A DNA stretch of 64,000 nucleotides from Rahnella victoriana (GCF_004330295.1 NZ_SJOJ01000001.1:62001-126000), one strand, 5' to 3'; positions 19,169 to 27,037 are shown, numbered from the stretch's first letter. Numbers and translations are program-made. Notes: generated by a model not told the origin, from the letters alone.

Positions 19169-19615
19169 GTGTTTGATGTCATTTTGCTCGCCGTAGACGG
19201 TTCGAAGCAGTCCCCTTTTGTGGTTGATCTCGCCTGCCAGCTGGCAAAAGATCGCGCATCGACCGTGTTTGTCACCTGCTGTATTGATGAATCTTATGCG
19301 CTGGAAAACAACGGCGATATCCCCGGCGAAATCGTCGATTATCCCCCGGCGGAACAGGAACAACATACTGCGCGCGCGGTGGTGGGCCGTGCGCTGGACA
19401 CGCTGGCTCAGGCCGGTATCAGCGCCAGAGGGAATCTGATTGTCGGTGCGGCGGGAGAGGCCCTGGTGGCCGAGGCGGCGAAAAGAAAGGCTTCCGTCAT
19501 TGTCATCGGTCACCGTCAGCTTTCAGCCTTTGGCCGTATGATGAAAGGATCGGTGAGTGCGGAAGTGATCGCCGGTTCGCCTTGCCCGGTATTGGTTGAA
19601 GTTCGCGGAAATTAA
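19169..19615 (+). CDS. Universal stress protein (UspA family)
   Basis: A 148-aa single-domain Usp. It starts with GTG behind AAGGAG. It keeps the N-terminal ILLAVDGSKQS and the C-terminal nucleotide-binding pattern G-2X-G-9X-G-S/T as GHRQLSAFGRMMKGSVS (about 124-140), so it is of the ATP-binding class. It is 24 bp downstream of the iclR-type gene and is probably co-transcribed, linking the efflux/regulator unit to a stress response. A strong terminator follows. Confidence 0.88.
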   Translation: MFDVILLAVDGSKQSPFVVDLACQLAKDRASTVFVTCCIDESYALENNGDIPGEIVDYPPAEQEQHTARAVVGRALDTLAQAGISARGNLIVGAAGEALVAEAAKRKASVIVIGHRQLSAFGRMMKGSVSAEVIAGSPCPVLVEVRGN

Positions 19616-19633
19616 TCACGTTGATTTTCATGT

Positions 19634-19660
19634 AAAAAAGCGCCCTGAGGCGCTTTTTTT
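19634..19660 (+). terminator. Terminator after usp gene
   Basis: AAAAAAGCGCC pairs with GGCGCTTTTTT around a CTGA tetraloop. A-rich on the left, so it may also end the leftward gene at 19678. Confidence 0.93.
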
Positions 19661-19677
19661 AATTGAGGCAATAACGG

Positions 19678-19938
19678 TTATTTAGTATTTATCAGGCCCA
19701 TCGACGCGGCCCATTCGCTAATATGATTTCGGTAAAAGAAAGTAATATCTAATTCGAGCGAGCATTCTTTCGATGGCGTCACATTACCTAAACACGGGTA
19801 TTCACGTGGCCGGAACTCAAAAAGGAAATCGTCCATTTCCTCATCAGTCAGCAACTTATCGCCTTCAATTTTATCCTGATAGAAATAAGTATCCAGCATC
19901 CAGGTGCGGTATTCAAAATCGTTTTTAATCAATTGCAT
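19678..19938 (-). CDS. Small uncharacterised protein, paralogue of 21514-21774
   Basis: An 86-aa acidic cytosolic-looking protein that I do not recognise. It shares with the product encoded at 21514-21774 the pattern FEYRxWxxDxxF, a DDFxFxxRPxxYPC core and a C-terminal FFYxxxIxEWAxxMG, so the two are paralogues. No signal peptide or TM segment is seen. A GGGATATTC-type leader precedes the ATG. The codon use appears AT-richer than in the neighbouring usp gene. Confidence 0.7.
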   Translation of the reverse strand: MQLIKNDFEYRTWMLDTYFYQDKIEGDKLLTDEEMDDFLFEFRPREYPCLGNVTPSKECSLELDITFFYRNHISEWAASMGLINTK

Positions 19939-20339
19939 AGGGATATTCTCGGTAAATGACAGGGTGCATACCTGACTGACACTATCCCTGAATGACTGCC
20001 TGTCTCAGCAAGTACGCATCGCGTTCGAGCCATCCGTTGCCGTTCCGATAACAAGAAATTAACATACTAAGGCATATAAGCAAGCAGCAATTTGTCTTAA
20101 AAAGCCCTGCTTCGCATTTTCCCTTTTATTAATTAAAAAATAGGACATTAAATATATTTAAGGTGAATGGATTAATTATTTAATATTCAGGTGGTGATTA
20201 TTAAAAGAGAAGGATTATCAATAACGGGGGGTGAACGTAAAAGGAACAGAACTGACATTGGGGATGCTTTTGCATCGCCACTGCCAACCCTGTTCCCAAA
20301 ATCTGTTTTTATGCCTGTACTGCAATAATTCAGGTTCTG
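19939..20339. other. AT-rich gap
   Basis: 401 bp between a small leftward gene and the end of the DUF2502 gene. It is strongly AT-rich around 20080-20220. I see no ORF with a ribosome site, no terminator with a T-run and no tRNA. It should hold the promoter of the leftward gene at 19678-19938. Confidence 0.4.
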
Positions 20340-20678
20340 CTACCAGCGACCCGGCGGCGGACCTTCACGCCAGTGTCCCGGAGGGCCGTCATGCCAGTAA
20401 CCCGGCGGCGGGCCTTCGTGCCAGTGCTCATGATGCCAGTGCGGCGGTGGTGGCGGAGCCGGTTCGTAATACACCCAGTGACCCCGTCCTTCATCACGAT
20501 AATGATGATCCCACCAGCCTGGCGGACGCCAGTCACCACCATCCCAGTAATACCCGCGGTCATCACGGTCACCGATATGCAGTGACAGCCCCGGCATATT
20601 AACGCCAAGCTCGACGTCTGCCTGTGCGATAGCTGGCAAAGTTAGCAAAACGGCGAGAACAAGAATCAGTTTTTTCAT
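20340..20678 (-). CDS. DUF2502 (YpeC-like) exported protein
   Basis: A 112-aa secreted protein: a signal peptide (MKKLILVLAVLLTLPAIAQA), then the conserved ELGVNMPGLSLHIGDRDDRGYYWDGGDWR, as in E. coli YpeC, followed by a low-complexity tail of Pro, His, Trp and Gly (PPPPPHWHHEHWHEGPPPG...). The tail consists of near-repeats of a H-W/Y-x-E/D-G-P-P unit. The role is unknown; the histidines could bind metal. The ATG at 20678 has GAGG 7 bases upstream; an in-frame start at 20714 is not favoured. Confidence 0.82.
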   Translation of the reverse strand: MKKLILVLAVLLTLPAIAQADVELGVNMPGLSLHIGDRDDRGYYWDGGDWRPPGWWDHHYRDEGRGHWVYYEPAPPPPPHWHHEHWHEGPPPGYWHDGPPGHWREGPPPGRW

Positions 20679-20756
20679 TGTGAACCTCACGACCTGCTTA
20701 TCAGGTGGTGACAAAGTACCGCCAGCTATCTTCCTGTTCTATAGGAATTTATCCCA

Positions 20757-20779
20757 AAAAAAATACCCTGACGGTATCC
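20757..20779 (-). terminator. Leftward terminator-like hairpin
   Basis: On the minus strand ATACC-GTCAG-GGTAT is followed by eight T. It ends a leftward transcript, but the 43-aa gene upstream already has a terminator at 20885-20906, so a short transcript may exist between the two. Confidence 0.6.
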
Positions 20780-20881
20780 TTACATTTGCGACAGAACGGC
20801 GTTCTGCACAGGCCATTGCAACGCTATGGCGGCAAAGGAAATTCAGTGAAAAACCGGTTCTGAAGAATAAATGACAGATAC

Positions 20882-20906
20882 AAAAAAACCGCCGGAGCGG
20901 TTTTCT
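20882..20906 (-). terminator. Terminator of the 43-aa peptide gene
   Basis: AAAACCGC pairs with GCGGTTTT around CGGA; on the minus strand the stem is followed by a run of T. It lies 24 bp beyond the stop of the gene at 20930-21061. Confidence 0.85.
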
Positions 20907-20929
20907 GTTTGCTGCTTTGTTGTGCAAAA

Positions 20930-21061
20930 TCAGATTTTGCAGCCTTCGCAGTCACTTTCATCCTGAACGGCTTCAGGCACTTCTGCTGCTTTTTCCGCCG
21001 CTTTGACTTCAGCGGTTTCCAGTGCAGCATCAATGTCAAAATCAAAAATATCGTCGCTCAT
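20930..21061 (-). CDS. 43-aa acidic peptide ending in CEGCKI
   Basis: A short gene: ATG at 21061, AAGGTG 5 bases upstream, stop TGA at 20930, terminator right after. The peptide starts MSDDIFDFDIDAALETAEV, has an Ala/Glu/Lys-rich helical middle and ends DESDCEGCKI, with a CxxC four residues from the terminus. It is strongly acidic and has no signal peptide. The clean ribosome site and dedicated terminator argue that it is expressed. A CxxC tail could bind a metal or form a disulfide or thioether. I do not recognise the family. Confidence 0.65.
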   Translation of the reverse strand: MSDDIFDFDIDAALETAEVKAAEKAAEVPEAVQDESDCEGCKI

Positions 21062-21239
21062 TCTCATCACCTTAATTGTTCAAAATCGCGTTCAGTATAA
21101 ACGACAGGCCGTGTCCGGTGCCGGTTTTTTTGTGCCCTGCCACCGCCGGATTTGCATAAATGCCGTCGGGAAACCATAGTTATAGTGAATACGTTGGTGT
21201 CACGGAGACACCTTCCGAACACAATACGAGGAGAACCGG

Positions 21240-21452
21240 ATGACGACGTCAAACATCAAAGCCTGGGCCAATACCCGTGAAACCTCTCACGAAATCGCAG
21301 AAGCTATTTTCGAGCTGGCGAAGAACGACGAGAAACTGGCACAGAAAATCTGGGAAGAAGGCAACGATGAAGTCCTGCCTATCGCTTTCGCAAAAACTAA
21401 AGACGATTATTTATTCTGGGGCGAAGAGAAAATCGATCGTAAGAACGTCTGA
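21240..21452 (+). CDS. yccJ: YccJ family protein
   Basis: A 70-aa small protein (E. coli YccJ 75 aa) of unknown function. The match covers the whole length: [27 protein letters not shown], then [29 protein letters not shown] precedes the ATG. In E. coli it is encoded downstream of wrbA and is induced in stationary phase; no wrbA is present here, so the gene stands alone. Confidence 0.9.
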   Translation: MTTSNIKAWANTRETSHEIAEAIFELAKNDEKLAQKIWEEGNDEVLPIAFAKTKDDYLFWGEEKIDRKNV

Positions 21453-21477
21453 CGACGGGATGTGAGCATGCGGGGCC

Positions 21478-21502
21478 GAACCCTGAGTCACGCTCAGGGT
21501 TC
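21478..21502. terminator. Convergent hairpin yccJ / small gene
   Basis: A perfect 10-bp stem GAACCCTGAG/CTCAGGGTTC with a TCACG loop between two convergent stops. T-runs are absent, so it is a weak or Rho-assisted terminator. Confidence 0.6.
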
Positions 21503-21513
21503 CTGCATGACGG

Positions 21514-21774
21514 TTAGCTGTCGAAGCCAAACCCCATTTTATGTGCCCACTCAAAGATCTGCTCTTTGTAGAAGAAACGTGGCTCGCACACCCCCGGCTC
21601 GCCCGGTGTCTGGATCATCACGGCCACACAAGGATAGGCAACCGGGCGGGCATCAAAGATAAAATCATCCACTTCCTGATCGGCAAACTCAGAGGTTTCG
21701 CCTACCGCGCTCGCCTGGAATATTTCATCCATTATCCACTGACGGTATTCAAATTCGTTATTGATAAATTTCAT
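21514..21774 (-). CDS. Small uncharacterised protein, paralogue of 19678-19938
   Basis: An 86-aa acidic protein, not recognised. The ATG at 21774 has AGAGG six bases upstream; the ATG one codon earlier (21777) is also possible. It shares FEYRxWxxDxxF, DDFxFxxRPxxYPC and FFYxxxIxEWAxxMG with its paralogue 1.6 kb away. Invariant Trp, Tyr-Pro-Cys and a C-terminal EWA-xx-MG block suggest a compact fold. No membrane segment. The pair brackets the DUF2502 gene, the 43-aa peptide gene and yccJ. Confidence 0.7.
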   Translation of the reverse strand: MKFINNEFEYRQWIMDEIFQASAVGETSEFADQEVDDFIFDARPVAYPCVAVMIQTPGEPGVCEPRFFYKEQIFEWAHKMGFGFDS

Positions 21775-21825
21775 CATTCACCTCTGTTCGGCTTTTACTC
21801 TACATGCGGTCCGGACCGGATTAAT

Positions 21826-22101
21826 TCAACCGTGTAAGGCATCACCGCCGCAGCAAGGGCACACTTCAGCGCGTGACACGGACATTTCCGCGCAGCCATC
21901 GCTGTCCCATTCCACTCTCAATGGTTGGCCATTGTCATTTTCAGCGCGAATGAACCGATCAAAATGCACGGCCTGTCCGGTCATGGTTTCAGTAAGCAGC
22001 AGCGTATCGCCAGCATAAATGCGTGCGGTGGCCTGCGCATCTTGTTTTTCACCGGAAGTGATTTTGTGCAGATGATGAATAGTCAGTTTGATTCGTTCCA
22101 C
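21826..22101 (-). CDS. Small protein with C-terminal CPCCGG motif
   Basis: A 91-aa protein, not recognised. I start at GTG 22101 because CAGGAG lies 5 bases upstream; the in-frame ATG at 22167 lacks a ribosome site. The N-terminal half looks like an HK-rich beta structure (MERIKLTIHHLHKITSGEK), and the C-terminus has EVCPCCGGDALHG. The Cys-Pro-Cys-Cys cluster could hold a metal. No signal peptide. Confidence 0.6.
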   Translation of the reverse strand: MERIKLTIHHLHKITSGEKQDAQATARIYAGDTLLLTETMTGQAVHFDRFIRAENDNGQPLRVEWDSDGCAEMSVSRAEVCPCCGGDALHG

Positions 22102-22217
22102 TGTCGCTCCTGTAACGGCATCACACCCTTTTCGTGTTGGGGATCCATTCACAAAAATGATGTTCAACCGTTATTTTATCAGAGCACGCAGGGTAACGTC
22201 ATGGCCTGTTGCCATGT

Positions 22218-22736
22218 TTACGGGCGGTATGAGTGAGCTAACTGTGCGGTTCCTGCATTATCCGGCTGCTGACGTTCCAGACGCGCCAGATCATACACAT
22301 CATAGAAGTCGACAAAACCTTTATGTCGGACAATCGATTCAATGCGATTTTTCACCTGCGCACTGACACCGGGGGCAGCAAGGATGGTCTGTACGGCATC
22401 AGCGGGCAGTTCACGGCTGAAATACCATTCCCCGTTGTAACACACCCGCAAATCCAGTACGCCGATATCTTCATAGCGATAAACCGGTTTGATTTCCAGC
22501 AACAACATGGCGGACATAAAGATCAGGAAAGCGGTAAAGCCGATAAACCAGCCGATGCCCATATAAGGAGAAACGTACATCACGATACCCACTGCGATGT
22601 ACCCGACCAGCATCGCCAGACACAGCCACGGGTGGTTAACGAAGAACTCAGCGTTGATCCGCGCCTTACCATCGCGCCCTTCCTGACGGTTGATGCGATC
22701 AATTTCACTGTTTAATACGTTTTTGATTACGTCCAT
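22218..22736 (-). CDS. ylaC: YlaC family inner-membrane protein
   Basis: A 172-aa protein with two adjacent TM helices (about 35-55 and 60-80) and a cytoplasmic C-terminal domain. It carries the family block YRYEDIGVLDLRVCYNGEWYFSRELPADAV and FVDFYDVYDLARLE. The function of YlaC is unknown. The C-terminus is about 16 residues longer than in E. coli. GAGG lies upstream of ATG 22736. It is divergent from the gyrI-like gene. Confidence 0.88.
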   Translation of the reverse strand: MDVIKNVLNSEIDRINRQEGRDGKARINAEFFVNHPWLCLAMLVGYIAVGIVMYVSPYMGIGWFIGFTAFLIFMSAMLLLEIKPVYRYEDIGVLDLRVCYNGEWYFSRELPADAVQTILAAPGVSAQVKNRIESIVRHKGFVDFYDVYDLARLERQQPDNAGTAQLAHSYRP

Positions 22737-22914
22737 CTCATAACCTCATTGCGTCGCGACTATAATGCAATCTGATTACATAATTTTATCATGACAACTG
22801 TTATAGCGCGTAGAGCAGTTACCGTGAGTAAAGCGGCTAACTGTTATAGTTTGGCATTTGCTTAACGCTCAACAGGGAACCCACTCAATGCATGTCAGAT
22901 AAAAGGAGATCATC

Positions 22915-23391
22915 GTGGCATTATTAATCGTAGAAAGACCAGCGAAAAAAGTGGTGAGTTATCGGGTGACCGGCCCTTATCAGGAGTCCATCCACAGCGG
23001 CTTTCAGCAATTGATGAAATGGGCTGCCCGACATCATCAGCCACAAAATGAATGGCTGACGTGGTTTCATGACAATCCTGATACCACGCCCGCAGAGGAG
23101 TTGCGCGCCGATCCGTCGGTGTGTGTGGCGGACAACTTTATTCTTGATGATGCGGAGGGGCTGACGTTGCAAACATTGCCGGGAGGCACCTATGCGGCGT
23201 ATCACACCACCATTACTGATGGTAATTTTGAGAAAGCCTGGCGTGAATTTTACGCCCAGTTGCTGGCCAGCAGCAGCTATCGCCCTGACGGGAAAACCTG
23301 CTTTGAGCATTATCTCAGTGATGGCTCAAAAAATGGCATTTGGGAAGTGGTCTTTTATCAGTCAGTCGAAAAGATCCCAGCCATTCGCTGA
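22915..23391 (+). CDS. GyrI/SbmC-like protein (AraC effector-binding fold)
   Basis: A 158-aa stand-alone GyrI-like domain, the size of E. coli SbmC (157 aa), which inhibits DNA gyrase and protects against microcin B17. Matches include VVSYRVTGPYQESIHSGFQQLMKWA, WFHDNPDTTPAEELR, PGGTYAAY, FEHYLSDGSKNGIWEV. It starts with GTG behind AAGGAG. I see no LexA box (CTGT-N8-ACAG) upstream, unlike SOS-regulated E. coli sbmC, so orthology rather than mere family membership is not certain. Confidence 0.8.
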   Translation: MALLIVERPAKKVVSYRVTGPYQESIHSGFQQLMKWAARHHQPQNEWLTWFHDNPDTTPAEELRADPSVCVADNFILDDAEGLTLQTLPGGTYAAYHTTITDGNFEKAWREFYAQLLASSSYRPDGKTCFEHYLSDGSKNGIWEVVFYQSVEKIPAIR

Positions 23392-23396
23392 GGGCC

Positions 23397-24161
23397 TTAA
23401 ACCCGCAGCGTGATGTCATACTGACCGCAAAAATCCCGATATTCCTGTGGTGGTTCAGCGTCGCTGACCACCACATTAAAACGCGCCAGCGGAGCAATCG
23501 CCGCCGGACGAACCTGATCAAACTTACTGCTGTCCACCACCAGAATACTTTGCGCAGAGCGCGCCATCGCCTGGTGTTTCATAAGCAGCTCATCAAAGTT
23601 AAAACAGGTCACTCCGTGTTTCAGACTGACGCCCGCCGCTGAAATAAAAGCTTTCGCCGGACGGATAAAGTCCAGTTCGCTGCTGCGTCCGATGGGGGTA
23701 AAAATGCTGTTGCTGGCTTTAAAGGCACCGCCGCATAAGATGACATCGCAGTGCGGTTTTTCCTGCAGCGCCAGAAAGGTATTCAACGAATAACAGATGG
23801 CGGTAAACACCCGGTCTTCCGGGATTTTTTCAATCACATACGGCATGGTGGTGCCGCAATCAAAAAATACCGTATCGTTATTCTGAATCAGGCTGGCAGC
23901 ATGGGAAGCAAGGCGTTTTTTCTCGGCAACCTGACGGGTTTTCTGTTCACTGACAAAATAATGCGTTGCCGGGGTATTGCCGGGATCCATCACAATATAA
24001 CCGCCCAGCAGGATCACCGGCGCGGGTGCAGAACTGAGGTCACGGCGGATCGTCATTTCAGAAACATTAAGCAGCAAAGACGCTTCTTTCAGGTGAATTT
24101 TATCTGTCTTTTTTAAGGCCAGCAGCAGACGCTGGATCCTGTCTTCACGCTTATTTTCCAT
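23397..24161 (-). CDS. deoR: Deoxyribose operon repressor DeoR
   Basis: A 254-aa DeoR-family repressor (E. coli DeoR 252 aa). The N-terminal HTH is IHLKEASLLLNVSEMTIRRDL, and the C-terminal sugar-phosphate-binding domain has FFDCGTTMPYVIE and CYSLNTFLALQEKPHCDVILCGG, the latter nearly identical to E. coli DeoR. It would repress deoxynucleoside catabolism genes, which are elsewhere, with deoxyribose-5-phosphate as inducer. Its stop lies 6 bp from the convergent gyrI-like stop. Confidence 0.9.
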   Translation of the reverse strand: MENKREDRIQRLLLALKKTDKIHLKEASLLLNVSEMTIRRDLSSAPAPVILLGGYIVMDPGNTPATHYFVSEQKTRQVAEKKRLASHAASLIQNNDTVFFDCGTTMPYVIEKIPEDRVFTAICYSLNTFLALQEKPHCDVILCGGAFKASNSIFTPIGRSSELDFIRPAKAFISAAGVSLKHGVTCFNFDELLMKHQAMARSAQSILVVDSSKFDQVRPAAIAPLARFNVVVSDAEPPQEYRDFCGQYDITLRV

Positions 24162-24245
24162 GATGTTATCTCATGCCTTCCCGGTTCGCAGCCGCTCACT
24201 ATACCGTTGCCCGACAGTCACCGCAAACACGCAAAAGACCGGAGG

Positions 24246-24905
24246 TCATTGCAGCTGTTTCAGCGTCAGATATCCCCCGAAGACAGCACCGGTATCAATG
24301 TAAAACTGATTGGCAAATTGCATCGCGTGTTCCACCGGGGTGTGGCCGAAATAAAAGGCATCCGCACCGGTTATCGGCAGATAACGTCCCTCGAGAGCCG
24401 CATTCACCCGATCGCGATTCCAGATCACCTCATACCCTTCCATTGGTTTATCGAAAATATATTCATCTGAAAGATAATCGGCATGGGCCACCACGATACG
24501 CTCTCCTTTACGCGTGGTCAGCTCAAGGATATGCGGCAAGGCGTCGGCCTGTAAAATCAACGCTTTTGCCTGCTCCTGCCCCTCTTCGTCCAGCGCGTAG
24601 AACCAGTCGCCGCCATTGCGCAGCCAGCGGGGAATATTTTCTTCATTCACCGCATCAATGGCCATCTGCTCGTGATTCCCTCTGACGCAGACAAACCACG
24701 GCTCATTCAGCAGTTGCAGACACCCGACGCTGTCCGGGCCGCGATCGGCGAGATCCCCCACCGAAAGCAATAAATCGCGGCTGGGGTCGAAAGCAATTTT
24801 CGCCAGTTGCTCTTCAAGCAGGCTCAGGCAACCGTGCAGATCGCCAACGATGTAAATCTGTCGGTAAACGGAGCCATCAATACGCTGGTACAAAGCAGAA
24901 GACAT
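24246..24905 (-). CDS. PphA/PphB-type serine/threonine phosphatase
   Basis: A 219-aa metallophosphoesterase-family protein phosphatase. Metal and catalytic motifs are in order: GDLHGC (about 22-27), GDLADRGPDS (about 50-59), RGNHEQM (about 76-82), VAHADY (about 141) and FGHTPVEHA (about 187). E. coli has two such enzymes of this size, PphA and PphB, involved in misfolded-protein signalling. The sequence resembles both, with the C-terminal YIDTGAVFGGYLTLKQLQ closer to PphA, so I leave the symbol blank. Confidence 0.9.
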   Translation of the reverse strand: MSSALYQRIDGSVYRQIYIVGDLHGCLSLLEEQLAKIAFDPSRDLLLSVGDLADRGPDSVGCLQLLNEPWFVCVRGNHEQMAIDAVNEENIPRWLRNGGDWFYALDEEGQEQAKALILQADALPHILELTTRKGERIVVAHADYLSDEYIFDKPMEGYEVIWNRDRVNAALEGRYLPITGADAFYFGHTPVEHAMQFANQFYIDTGAVFGGYLTLKQLQ

Positions 24906-24920
24906 ACAGAATCAGAATCC

Positions 24921-25061
24921 ATGACAAGAATGAATTCTTTAAGTGTAACGCAAGAATGTGCGGAGGAAAGTCCGGGGAAAACAGCAGAAGACTTTGTGCG
25001 GCGCATCAGCGGTTTGTACGCCCTCTACACTGAGTTGACGCTGAAATCCACTGATAATTAA
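24921..25061 (+). CDS. Possible 46-aa peptide
   Basis: An open frame of 46 codons between the divergent phosphatase and the zinc-ribbon gene, encoding a peptide with TAEDFVRRISGLYALYTELTLKS near its end. There is no clear ribosome site before ATG 24921 or the ATG at 24930. It could be real or chance; it is listed because the frame stays open across the otherwise empty gap. Confidence 0.25.
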   Translation: MTRMNSLSVTQECAEESPGKTAEDFVRRISGLYALYTELTLKSTDN

Positions 25062-25130
25062 ATTACCGTTAAGCAACTGACGCCTTTTTGTGCTAGACTA
25101 CTGCCCGCTCTAAGTAAAACCGGAGGTTTT

Positions 25131-25397
25131 ATGAGTTCCACAGTATTAAGCGCTCAAGATGAGTGTCCGTTATGTCAAAGCACGAATAAGACGTCGGTCA
25201 ATATGTCGGCGAAAATTGTTACTGTGACCTGCACTTCTTGTGGCCGTTACAGTATCTTCCGCAAAACCATGGAAGAGATCTCAATCGACAGGAAGAAACG
25301 TGTTGCTCTGCAGGCGTTCTTCACCAGCCAGCCAAACTACCACCTGCCTTTATCCATCAGGGCGCTGAGCAATACAGATTCATCGGGTGAATTCTGA
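25131..25397 (+). CDS. Small zinc-ribbon protein
   Basis: An 88-aa protein with two CxxC knuckles, CPLC (about 12-15) and CTSC (about 34-37), spaced as in a zinc ribbon, followed by a basic helical segment (RKTMEEISIDRKKRVALQAFF) and a polar tail. GGAGG sits 6 bases before the ATG, and an extended -10-like TGCTAGACT lies 35 bp upstream. A terminator follows immediately, so it is a single-gene unit. I do not recognise the family; nucleic-acid binding would be a guess. Confidence 0.72.
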   Translation: MSSTVLSAQDECPLCQSTNKTSVNMSAKIVTVTCTSCGRYSIFRKTMEEISIDRKKRVALQAFFTSQPNYHLPLSIRALSNTDSSGEF

Positions 25398-25402
25398 CCC
25401 TA

Positions 25403-25427
25403 AAAACGCCCCTCGGGGCTGTTTTAA
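25403..25427 (+). terminator. Terminator after zinc-ribbon gene
   Basis: AAAACGCCCC-TC-GGGGCTGTTTT: a short hairpin with flanking A and T tracts. Confidence 0.7.
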
Positions 25428-25495
25428 TTCCTCTTTCGCAATCCTTCTCCCCGCAGAGATGTTTCTTCTGACGGATGCTATTGCTGCAAAAGAAT

Positions 25496-25522
25496 GAAGG
25501 CCACTCGTGAGTGGCCTTTTTT
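25496..25522. terminator. Terminator between zinc-ribbon gene and fepE-like gene
   Basis: GAAGGCCACTC-GTGA-GTGGCCTTTTTT. The T-run is on the plus strand; the hairpin can also slow the leftward fepE-like transcript, whose stop is 26 bp away. Confidence 0.88.
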
Positions 25523-25547
25523 ATCAACTGAACATTCATATTGCCAT

Positions 25548-26666
25548 TCAGAGCGTCACGCGTTCCCGACGTTTCACAGACAGATGATGCAGTAATGCCA
25601 TGGCAATCGCGCCCATCAACCCAAGGACCGTGAAAATCACCAGGATGATCATTCTCTTCGGTTCATCTTTTTTCGAAGGCACTTCTGGTTTCTGCAGATA
25701 CTTGAACGGCTTGAACTCAACATTATCAATCTTCACATTCTTCAGAAGGTCGATTCTCATTTTGCTGTTACGCAGATCAACGCTCATGGTAAGTGGGTCG
25801 GTAATAGACTCTTCCACTTTCAATTTTTGACTCAGGGCATCTGCGCCCAGCGAGATAGCATAATCCGGATCGTCAACGATAACCGCACCGTTGGAATATA
25901 CCGGTTTCTTCAGTCCGGCAGCATCTGCAATAGAGAGTGCATATTTTAATTTTTTAATCCGCACATCACGGGCATTTTGCACCTTCTGCATTTCTAAATC
26001 GAACAATTGCTGTTCTGTTTGCAGTTTTAAGGTTGTGGCGCGTTTAATTTTGAAAATAATATCAGCCCGGACCGCTTGTTCGACGTAATCAATATAACCC
26101 TGCAACAGATTTTTTGCCGCCTCAGGGGTTTTCGCAGAAAAGTTCAGGCGATAATAGGTATAGGCTTTCTTTGCCCCTTTATCATCAGCACTGCTGAACG
26201 TCGTAATATTATTGGTGTTGATCGCGTCCAGCAAACGGCGCTTCTGCAACTGATCTTCCGGGTTTTCCTGCATCAGTGCTTTGAAGTATTCAGAGTGCTG
26301 TAAATAGTTGTCACGAAGGATCCGTGAATCAAAATAACGCATATACGTCGAGAGGAGATAATTTGAATCAATTCCGGTATCAACACCGGCCACTTTTAAT
26401 TCATCAATTAAATCATCAAGTCCCATGAATTCATCAGAGGCAGGGGCAATGATCACAGAGCTGCTGGTCCATTTTTGCGGCAAGATTGCGCCCACCACCA
26501 GTCCGGCGATAACAAAAGCAACCGTGACTAAAACAATAAACTTCCTGGCTTTAACTATTACCGAGAAAATTTCAAACAGGTCAATTTCATCATGCTTTAC
26601 AAAAGGACTGTTCAGAACAGGGAGAGGCGTAACTTGGTCCTGCGGTAACGTATTATGACTGCTCAT
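25548..26666 (-). CDS. O-antigen chain-length determinant, FepE/Wzz type
   Basis: A 372-aa polysaccharide co-polymerase that sets O-antigen modal length by partnering with Wzy in the inner membrane. The N-terminal TM (about 43-62) is followed by the Wzz signature LPQKWTSSSVIIAP, a long periplasmic coiled-coil part (about 200-250), and KKPVYSNGAVIVDDPDYAISLGADAL, which is shared with E. coli FepE. A Pro-rich turn precedes the C-terminal TM (about 343-362). The length matches FepE (377 aa) better than WzzB (about 325). It is AT-richer than its neighbours, as is common for surface-polysaccharide genes. No other O-antigen genes are adjacent. Confidence 0.88.
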   Translation of the reverse strand: MSSHNTLPQDQVTPLPVLNSPFVKHDEIDLFEIFSVIVKARKFIVLVTVAFVIAGLVVGAILPQKWTSSSVIIAPASDEFMGLDDLIDELKVAGVDTGIDSNYLLSTYMRYFDSRILRDNYLQHSEYFKALMQENPEDQLQKRRLLDAINTNNITTFSSADDKGAKKAYTYYRLNFSAKTPEAAKNLLQGYIDYVEQAVRADIIFKIKRATTLKLQTEQQLFDLEMQKVQNARDVRIKKLKYALSIADAAGLKKPVYSNGAVIVDDPDYAISLGADALSQKLKVEESITDPLTMSVDLRNSKMRIDLLKNVKIDNVEFKPFKYLQKPEVPSKKDEPKRMIILVIFTVLGLMGAIAMALLHHLSVKRRERVTL

Positions 26667-27037
26667 TTGAATGTTCCATTATTCAACTACGTACTGACGT
26701 AATTATGACCCAATAATATATCTGGCACTCCCCGTCATAGTGTCAGGCCTGCATAAAAACCTATGCAAAAATGCACACGAACAGACGGGGTAATGTCGCG
26801 AAAATATCGTCACTAACAAAAGCGCTTTGAGATTATTCTTAGAACATCCTAACGTAAATTCCTCACTGCTTACAGTTATATACAAACTTTTTTTGAATAA
26901 TAGGCACTTTATGCCTCAAATTAATAAGCAAGCTAATATAATAATTAATGGACGAAATTAGTTGATTTAGCGACAGAAAAAGAGAGAAACAAAGAAAATT
27001 GAGTTAACACCGAAGAAGAGGGGCAAATTTCAGGCAT
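26667..27037. other. AT-rich gap upstream of fepE-like gene
   Basis: 371 bp, strongly AT-rich (notably 26840-26960). It should hold the leftward promoter of the chain-length gene. No ORF with a ribosome site and no RNA gene recognised. Confidence 0.4.

Noticed and set aside
22737-22914. LexA box for the gyrI-like gene
   Set aside because: CTGTTATAGCGCGTAG and CTGTTATAGTTTGGCA have the left arm only; the ACAG right arm is missing.
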